Positions 59,085-64,000 of a DNA stretch of 64,000 bases are shown here, piece by piece. A program made the position numbers and the translations under genes. This stretch comes from Natronomonas gomsonensis (GTDB lineage: Archaea; Halobacteriota; Halobacteria; Halobacteriales; Haloarculaceae), in assembly GCF_013391635.1 (NCBI RefSeq), contig NZ_JACAWU010000001.1, positions 1,178,001 through 1,242,000 on the forward strand, written 5' to 3'. How positions within the stretch are numbered: position 1 is the first letter of the stretch; the number at the start of each line of letters is the position of its first letter. Under the pieces are notes generated by a model that had not been told where the DNA came from, did not search any database, and was given only the letters and a program-made list of their open reading frames with translations.

Positions 59085-60140
59085 ATGTCACAGGATGACG
59101 GCAACGAGCCGGCCGCCGATGGTCCCCGCCCGGCAGCCGAACCCTTCCGGCAAGACGCCGCCCACGTCGGTTCCGACGACCTCGAGGACATCTCGATACT
59201 GTTCGTCGACGACGAACGCCAGTTGCTGTCGATACTCGCCTCCAAACTCAAGGAGGAAATCGACGACCTCGAGGTCGTCACCGCTAGCCACGCCACCGAG
59301 GCGCTGGAACTGCTCGAGCAACTCGAGGTCGACTGCGTCGTCAGCGACTACAAGATGCCCGGCCGCAACGGCCTGGAGTTGCTCGAAGCGGTTCGGGAAC
59401 GCTCCCCCGGCCTCCCCTTCATCCTCTTCACCTCACAGGGCTCGGAGGACATCGCTACAGAGGCCATCAACGCCGACGTGACCGACTACCTCCAGAAGGA
59501 CCTCGGCGAGGAGCAACTCGTCTTACTCGCGAACCGCATCGAGAACGCCGTCAGCCAGTACCGCGCCCAACAGGAGGCCCGCGACACCTACCAGCACGTC
59601 CGCCGCATCCACGACCGCATCTCCGACGCCTTCCTCGGCCTCGACTCGGAGTGGACCATCACCTACGTCGACGAACAGGGCGCGGGGCTACTGAAGGGCA
59701 CCACGGAGGAACTCCACGGGAGGGACTTCTGGGAGGTGCTGCCGCAGGCCACCGGCACCCCCTTCGAGACGGAGTTCGAACGCGCCCTCGAGTTGGGCGA
59801 CCCAGTCGACTTCGAGGTCCACTACGACCCCTTCGAGACGTGGTTCGAGGTCCGGGCGTTCCCCGCCGACGACGGCCTCTCGGTGTACTTCCGGGACATC
59901 ACCGACCTCAAAGAGCGGGAGGCCGAACTCCAACGACAGGGCGACCTCTTGGATGCGATAGCGACCGAAATCGGCCCGCGGCTGAAGGCGGCCGGTCGTG
60001 ACCTCGCAAACGACGCCGACGCCGTCGCAGAGGGGTGTGACTGTGACGCACCGACCGACGAGGTAGTCGAAGACGCCGCCGAAATCAACGCCGCAATCGA
60101 GGAGATGGAGCGACTGTTCGACGAAGCGGGCTACGAGTGA
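59085..60140 (+). CDS. Response regulator receiver + PAS protein without output domain
   Basis: A 351-residue protein. A flexible acidic N terminus precedes an intact receiver (ISILFVDDERQLLSILASKL with Asp42/Asp43; VVSDYKMPGRNGLELLEAV with phospho-acceptor Asp88; Lys138 in DYLQKDLGEE), then a linker helix and a PAS domain (about 170-280, ISDAFLGLDSEWTITYVDEQ; VYFRDITDLKEREAELQRQG). The last 60 residues are helical with CDCDAPTDEV but no kinase or DNA-binding domain. It probably relays phosphate from a histidine kinase and acts by protein contact. Confidence 0.85.
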   Translation: MSQDDGNEPAADGPRPAAEPFRQDAAHVGSDDLEDISILFVDDERQLLSILASKLKEEIDDLEVVTASHATEALELLEQLEVDCVVSDYKMPGRNGLELLEAVRERSPGLPFILFTSQGSEDIATEAINADVTDYLQKDLGEEQLVLLANRIENAVSQYRAQQEARDTYQHVRRIHDRISDAFLGLDSEWTITYVDEQGAGLLKGTTEELHGRDFWEVLPQATGTPFETEFERALELGDPVDFEVHYDPFETWFEVRAFPADDGLSVYFRDITDLKEREAELQRQGDLLDAIATEIGPRLKAAGRDLANDADAVAEGCDCDAPTDEVVEDAAEINAAIEEMERLFDEAGYE

Positions 60141-60149
60141 ACCGACGGC

Positions 60150-60968
60150 TCACCTGAACGGTCGCCACTCCAGACCCTCCCCGACGACGAACTCGACCGC
60201 ATTCACGAGGTAGTGGGCGACCACGACCGCGAGCAGGCTGTTGGTCACGACGAAGAGGGCTCCGAGTGCCGCGCCCAACAGTCCGGTGACGACGACGCCG
60301 AGCGTGCCCTGTGCGCCGTGGCCGACGGCGAAGGCGACAGAGGAGAAGGCGACGAGCGCCCACGGCGAGACGCCGAAACCGACCGAGAACGCGCCGACGA
60401 GCGCCGCCCGGAAGAGCAGTTCCTCGAAGCCGGCGATAATCGGGAGGACGACGCCGAGCAGGACGACCCACCCGCCGAGGCTCTCCGGGGACAACACCGA
60501 CCGCAACTCCTCGCTTGGGTCGCCGTCGAACCGTTCGGCGAGGCCGCCCGCGAGTGCGTTCGCGAGCGAGAGGCCGACGCCTGCCGCGACGCCCACCGCC
60601 AGCGCCGGCAGGCCGGTACTGAGAGCGTCGGCGGCGACGCCAAGTGCCGAGGCCGGCACTTCGGCCAGCCACGCGCCGCCGAGCAACAGCAGGGCGAAAA
60701 ACCCCTGTGAGACCGAGACGTTCGCCAGAAGCGCCAGCGTCGACGGCTCTCGGTCGGGTTCCAGCGTCGATTCGGCCGGCGACTTCCTCGGTGCGGGCGC
60801 CGACCGCGAATCGAGGTGGTCGGCGCCGTCGGGGAGGCGGTCCAGCCAGCGGCGCTCCTCGCGGGTGACGTACGCACCCGTAACGACCGACTGTGAGAGT
60901 CGCGCGAGAACGAGCAGCAGAAAGAGGACGGCCAGTGTGACGCCCGCGAAGGCCGCCCACCGCGTCAC
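60150..60968 (-). CDS. CPBP family intramembrane metalloprotease
   Basis: A 272-residue polytopic protein with the CPBP (Abi/Rce1-like) motifs: GFEELLFRAALVGAF (EExxxR), then VAFSSVAFAVGHGAQGTL and VVAHYLVNAVEFVVGEG with the metal-binding His residues. Family members cleave prenylated or membrane proteins. GTG start 60968 lies just after the LonB stop (1-bp gap), so the two proteases are probably co-transcribed. It ends close to the receiver/PAS gene (convergent). Confidence 0.85.
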   Translation of the reverse strand: MTRWAAFAGVTLAVLFLLLVLARLSQSVVTGAYVTREERRWLDRLPDGADHLDSRSAPAPRKSPAESTLEPDREPSTLALLANVSVSQGFFALLLLGGAWLAEVPASALGVAADALSTGLPALAVGVAAGVGLSLANALAGGLAERFDGDPSEELRSVLSPESLGGWVVLLGVVLPIIAGFEELLFRAALVGAFSVGFGVSPWALVAFSSVAFAVGHGAQGTLGVVVTGLLGAALGALFVVTNSLLAVVVAHYLVNAVEFVVGEGLEWRPFR

Positions 60969-60969
60969 G

Positions 60970-63084
60970 TTACTGTGGGCTGGGGTTGCCGGTCGAACCG
61001 CCGACGGAGCGCTGTTCGAGCGCCGAACCGGTGATGTTCTTCAGGCGGTCGACGAGCGAGTCCTTCTCGGGTTCGCCTTCGAGGGCGACCTCCAGAACCT
61101 CCGAGATGTGCGAGACGGGGATTATCTCGATTTGCTCTTTGTACTCGTCTTCTATCATCACGTCCTGCTCGTTGGCCTTCGGGATGATGACCGTCTCGAG
61201 ACCGGCCTTCGCGGCCGCCTCGATTTTGTGGGTGACGCCGCCGACCGGCAACACGTCGCCGCGGACGGACAGCGACCCGGTCATCGCCATGTTCTGTCGG
61301 ACGGGGACGTTCTCCAGCGCCGAGATGACGGCGGTGGCGACCGTAATCGAGGCGGAGTCGCCGTCGACGCCGCCCTCACCGGCCTGAACGAACTGGATGT
61401 GGACGTCCTTCTGGGAGATGTCCTCGTCGGAGAACTTCTTGATGATAGCGGAGACGTTCTGGACGGCCTCCATCGCCATCTCCTTCAGCTGGCCCGTGGC
61501 GATGACCTCGCCGGGCCCCTGCGAGGGCGTCACTTCGGCCATAACGGGGAGGACGATACCGCTGTCCTCGCCCATCACGGCGAGGCCGTTGACGCGGCCG
61601 ACCACGTCGCCCTGGTTGACCGTGAGCTCGTAGTCCTTCCGGCGCTCGATGTAGTCGTCCGCGAGCTGCTGTTCGATGGAGCGCGAGCGCGCCTTCGCCT
61701 GCAGCACGTCGTCGCGAGTCGTGTACTCCTTGTCCTCGGCGCGGGCGATGTCGCCGGCGACGCGGACGAGGCCACCGAGGTTCCGGAACTCCAGGGTGAG
61801 GTGGCCCTTCCGACCGGCCCGACGGCGGGCCTCGAGGATGACCTCCTCGATCGCTTCGGCGGTAAACGGCGGTAGACGGCCGTCGTTGGTGACCTCCTGG
61901 GAGACGAACCGGGCATACTTCCGGCGCATCTCCGGGGAGTCCTCGATGGTGTCGTCCATGTACACCTCGTAGCCGTACCCCTTGATACGGCTCCGCAGCG
62001 CGGGGTGCATGTTCTCCATCGCGTCGAGGTTCCCGGCGGCGACCATCACGAAGTCCGTCGGGACGGGTTCGGTCTGAACCATCGCCCCCGAGGAGCGTTC
62101 GCTCTGTCCGGTGATGGAGAACGCCCGCTCCTGAATCGCGGTCATCAGTTTCTGCTGGGAGCGGATGTCGAGGGTGTTCATCTCGTCGATGAACAGCACC
62201 CCCTTGTTTGCCTTGTGGATGGCACCCGCCTCGACGCGGTCGTGGCTGGGCGTCTCCATGCCGCCGGACTGGAAGGGGTCGTGCCGCACGTCGCCGAGTA
62301 GCGCACCGGCGTGAGCGCCGGTGGCGTCCTCGAACGGCGCGACCTGCTGGTCGGCGTTGTTGACGAGCAGGTTCGGCACCATGGCGTCGCTGCCGCGGCT
62401 CATGTAGCGGAACGCGAGGTAGATGATACCACCGGCGATGATGCCGAGCAGGAGTTGCTCGGCGATGAGGATGGCGTAGCCGAACACCACGGCGATGATG
62501 ATCCACATCAGGAAGCTCCGCATCTGGTTGCGCTTGCGGGCTTCCTCCTTGTGGGCCTCGACTATCTGTTCGCCCTTGCCCGCGGGCACCGTCCGCACTT
62601 TCGGCTCGTTGCCGTCGTCGGGGTTGTGATAGACGAGAACGTCCTGCAGTTCCTCCTTCGGGAGGAGTTGGCTCATCGCCTTCGCGAGCATCGACTTCCC
62701 GGTCCCTGGGGAGCCGATCATCATCACGTGCCGTCGCTGCTTGGCCGCCTTCAGGATGATGTCGCGGGCGTGGTCCTGTCCGATGACCTGGTCGACGAGT
62801 CGGTCCGGAACCTCGATATCGTCGCTGGATTCGACCTGCAGTCCGCCGAGGAGGTTGTCCTCCTCGCTTTCGTCGATTTCGACTTCAGCATCGACGCGGA
62901 CGTCGCTGCCGAGGTCCGAGCCATCCAGAAGCTCTTCGTCTTCGTCGAGTTGGTTGTTGGCCTCGTCTCGCCGCTGGGCCGGTCGGTCCATCGACTCCGG
63001 CTCCTCGGAGCCTCGCCGCTCCTCGTCGGTGGGCGGTCGTTCTTCGGGCTCGGAAGCCTCGTCCGTATCCTTTTCGTTGCTCAT
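60970..63084 (-). CDS. lonB: Archaeal LonB membrane-bound ATP-dependent protease
   Basis: A 704-residue protease. An acidic N terminus (1-95) precedes the AAA+ module (MIGSPGTGKSMLAKAMSQLL Walker A; NKGVLFIDEMNTLDIRSQQK Walker B) with two membrane helices inserted between (FLMWIIIAVVFGYAILIAEQ; LLLGIIAGGIIYLAF), and a C-terminal Ser-Lys dyad domain (DGDSASITVA; VLPVGGVTHKIEAAAKAG). It degrades membrane and regulatory proteins and is essential in haloarchaea. ATG 63084 is chosen: the TATA box at 63123-63130 would put the transcript start near 63100, after the ATG at 63105. Confidence 0.93.
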   Translation of the reverse strand: MSNEKDTDEASEPEERPPTDEERRGSEEPESMDRPAQRRDEANNQLDEDEELLDGSDLGSDVRVDAEVEIDESEEDNLLGGLQVESSDDIEVPDRLVDQVIGQDHARDIILKAAKQRRHVMMIGSPGTGKSMLAKAMSQLLPKEELQDVLVYHNPDDGNEPKVRTVPAGKGEQIVEAHKEEARKRNQMRSFLMWIIIAVVFGYAILIAEQLLLGIIAGGIIYLAFRYMSRGSDAMVPNLLVNNADQQVAPFEDATGAHAGALLGDVRHDPFQSGGMETPSHDRVEAGAIHKANKGVLFIDEMNTLDIRSQQKLMTAIQERAFSITGQSERSSGAMVQTEPVPTDFVMVAAGNLDAMENMHPALRSRIKGYGYEVYMDDTIEDSPEMRRKYARFVSQEVTNDGRLPPFTAEAIEEVILEARRRAGRKGHLTLEFRNLGGLVRVAGDIARAEDKEYTTRDDVLQAKARSRSIEQQLADDYIERRKDYELTVNQGDVVGRVNGLAVMGEDSGIVLPVMAEVTPSQGPGEVIATGQLKEMAMEAVQNVSAIIKKFSDEDISQKDVHIQFVQAGEGGVDGDSASITVATAVISALENVPVRQNMAMTGSLSVRGDVLPVGGVTHKIEAAAKAGLETVIIPKANEQDVMIEDEYKEQIEIIPVSHISEVLEVALEGEPEKDSLVDRLKNITGSALEQRSVGGSTGNPSPQ

Positions 63085-63122
63085 AGAACCGTTGCTGTTG
63101 TCCATATTAGGGCCCGGTCAAT

Positions 63123-63130
63123 TCATATAC
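63123..63130 (-). promoter_or_regulatory. TATA box of lonB
   Basis: GTATATGA on the minus strand. Its centre predicts transcription start near 63100, leaving a 16-nt leader to ATG 63084 and excluding ATG 63105. Confidence 0.55.
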
Positions 63131-63224
63131 TTTCTCCCCACGTCACACCCTGCCGACGGTCAAAATCGGCAGAAAGCGAGTAGATTGCTCGGAAAACGGA
63201 ACGTCGAGAACGCGTCTCGTCGGG

Positions 63225-63233
63225 TTTATAAAA
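63225..63233 (+). promoter_or_regulatory. TATA box of nadM
   Basis: TTTATAAAA, an almost consensus archaeal TATA box, centred 26 bp before ATG 63255: a leaderless promoter. Together with the lonB box it occupies the 170-bp divergent gap. Confidence 0.7.
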
Positions 63234-63254
63234 TCGGCTCACGACCCTCTCGGT

Positions 63255-63788
63255 ATGACGCGGGGGTTCTACATCGGCCGGTTCCAGCCGTTCCACGAGG
63301 GACACCACGCGATGGTCGAGCGCATCGGCGAGGAGGTCGAGGAACTCGTCGTCGGCATCGGGAGCGCAGACCAGTCGCATACGGTCCGCAACCCGTTCAC
63401 CGCCGGCGAGCGCATCATGATGATAACGAAGGCGCTCGTCGACATGGACGTCGTCACCTACGCGGTGCCCATCGAGGACCTCAACCGCAACTCCGTGTGG
63501 GTGAGCCACGTTCAATCGATGAGTCCGCGCTTCGAAGTGGCCTACTCGAACAACCCGCTCGTTTCACGACTGTTCGAGGAGGCGGGCATCGAGGTGCGAC
63601 ACTCCCCGATGTTCCGGCGCGAGGAGTTCGAGGGGACGGAGGTCCGAGAGCGCATCGCGACCGGCGGCGACTGGGAGTCGCTCGTCCCCGACGCGGTCGT
63701 CGAGGTCATCGAGGAGATCGACGGCGTCGACCGCATCCAGCAGATTACCGCAAGCGACGCCAACGGCGAGGGGAACCCCTCCGAATAG
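63255..63788 (+). CDS. nadM: Nicotinamide-nucleotide adenylyltransferase, archaeal type
   Basis: A 177-residue NadM that forms NAD from NMN and ATP. The nucleotidyltransferase motif FYIGRFQPFHEGHHAMVERI, the metal/phosphate site SADQSHTVRNPFTAGERIMM, NRNSVWVSHVQSMSPRFEVA and the C-terminal FEGTEVRERIATGGDWESLV are all present. Length and motifs match archaeal family members. It is followed 3 bp later by the SAM hydrolase gene, a pairing common in haloarchaea. Confidence 0.93.
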   Translation: MTRGFYIGRFQPFHEGHHAMVERIGEEVEELVVGIGSADQSHTVRNPFTAGERIMMITKALVDMDVVTYAVPIEDLNRNSVWVSHVQSMSPRFEVAYSNNPLVSRLFEEAGIEVRHSPMFRREEFEGTEVRERIATGGDWESLVPDAVVEVIEEIDGVDRIQQITASDANGEGNPSE

Positions 63789-63791
63789 TCG

Positions 63792-64000
63792 ATGATAACG
63801 CTCGCTTCCGACTTCGGAACGCCGTATCCGGCGGCGATGAAAGGAGTCATCCTCTCACAGTGTGACGCCCGTCTGGTCGATGTCGGCCACGACTTCCCCC
63901 GACAGGACGTTCGCGCGAGTGCCTTCTGGATCTCGGAGGTCCTCCCGGAATTCCCGCCCGCGGTCCACCTCGTCGTCGTCGACCCGGGCGTCGGCACCGA
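63792..64000 (+). CDS. SAM hydrolase / chlorinase-fluorinase family protein (DUF62), N-terminal part
   Basis: ATG 63792 opens a frame that runs past the right edge; about 69 residues are visible. MITLASDFGTPYPAAMKGVI with the invariant Asp of the SAM-binding site, DVGHDFPRQDVRASAFWISE, and HLVVVDPGVGT are the marks of the DUF62 family. Archaeal members hydrolyse S-adenosylmethionine to adenosine and methionine rather than halogenating it. Translationally close to nadM. The C-terminal domain is outside the window. Confidence 0.85.
   Translation, partial: MITLASDFGTPYPAAMKGVILSQCDARLVDVGHDFPRQDVRASAFWISEVLPEFPPAVHLVVVDPGVGT

Noticed and set aside
1..64000. tRNA or rRNA genes
   Set aside because: Intergenic gaps are mostly under 200 bp and I found no cloverleaf pattern or rRNA-like stretch; a covariance-model scan would be needed to be certain.

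Overview
The window is a gene-dense, G+C-rich stretch of a haloarchaeal chromosome (class Halobacteria; I cannot name the genus). The reasons are acidic proteins rich in Asp and Glu, many start codons placed about 26-28 bp behind a TATA-like box (leaderless transcripts), very frequent ATGA or GTGA stop/start overlaps, Tat-type signal peptides, and archaeal markers: TFB, membrane-bound LonB, NadM-type NMN adenylyltransferase, 3-dehydroquinate synthase II, 2-amino-3,7-dideoxyheptulosonate synthase and an AglD-like glycosyltransferase/flippase. I saw no rRNA, tRNA or CRISPR array. Nearly all of the sequence is coding; the only gene-free stretch above 300 bp is 7674-8053.

Layout. 1-5200: a degenerate receiver/PAS regulator cut by the window edge, a GNAT acetyltransferase, a SHOCT membrane protein, a class V aminotransferase behind a 22-codon leader ORF, a Ser-type thiolase and a methyltransferase. 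5205-6395: a decayed IS200/IS605-type element with an internally deleted TnpB and a 45-residue antisense gene. 6458-7673: a TauE/SafE exporter with a 53-residue membrane partner. 8054-16864: a haloarchaeal type IV pilus-like (Tad-like) cluster of coiled-coil protein, ATPase, two-domain TadC-like membrane protein and four lineage-specific envelope proteins, three with pilin-like N termini and one of 967 residues; a SpoIIM-like membrane protein follows. 18449-31400: housekeeping genes (SDR, DHH phosphoesterase, aldo/keto reductase, Tat lipoprotein plus MFS transporter, GT81-like glycosyltransferase, Nudix, radical SAM, DUF429, zinc-ribbon plus Hsp20 pair, FAD oxidase). 32320-37527: TFB, AglD, TRAM protein, a CTAG-type DNA methyltransferase and AroD. 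37924-42000: a secreted acidic, Thr/Pro-rich surface protein, aldehyde dehydrogenase and 3-dehydroquinate synthase II. 42100-49438: a transglutaminase / DUF58 / MoxR envelope cluster. 49508-53199: trpC-trpB-trpA plus the first enzyme of the archaeal shikimate route. 53430-56269: a Tat-exported subunit and GMC dehydrogenase pair. 56440-64000: a putative CGCGG RiPP precursor, an alkyltransferase-like protein, MaoC, an AIR-synthase-like protein, a receiver/PAS protein, CPBP protease with LonB, NadM and the start of a SAM hydrolase.

Genes that work together: three dispersed loci (36.9, 41.9 and 50.3 kb) give consecutive steps of the archaeal shikimate pathway from aspartate semialdehyde to 3-dehydroshikimate, and one of them is coupled to trpCBA. 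The most unusual items are the pilus-like cluster with its giant subunit, the CGCGG peptide without a neighbouring radical SAM maturase, the leaderless mini-ORF before the aminotransferase, the deletion-form TnpB sharing a palindromic TATA with an antisense gene, and strong CTAG scarcity alongside a probable CTAG methyltransferase.
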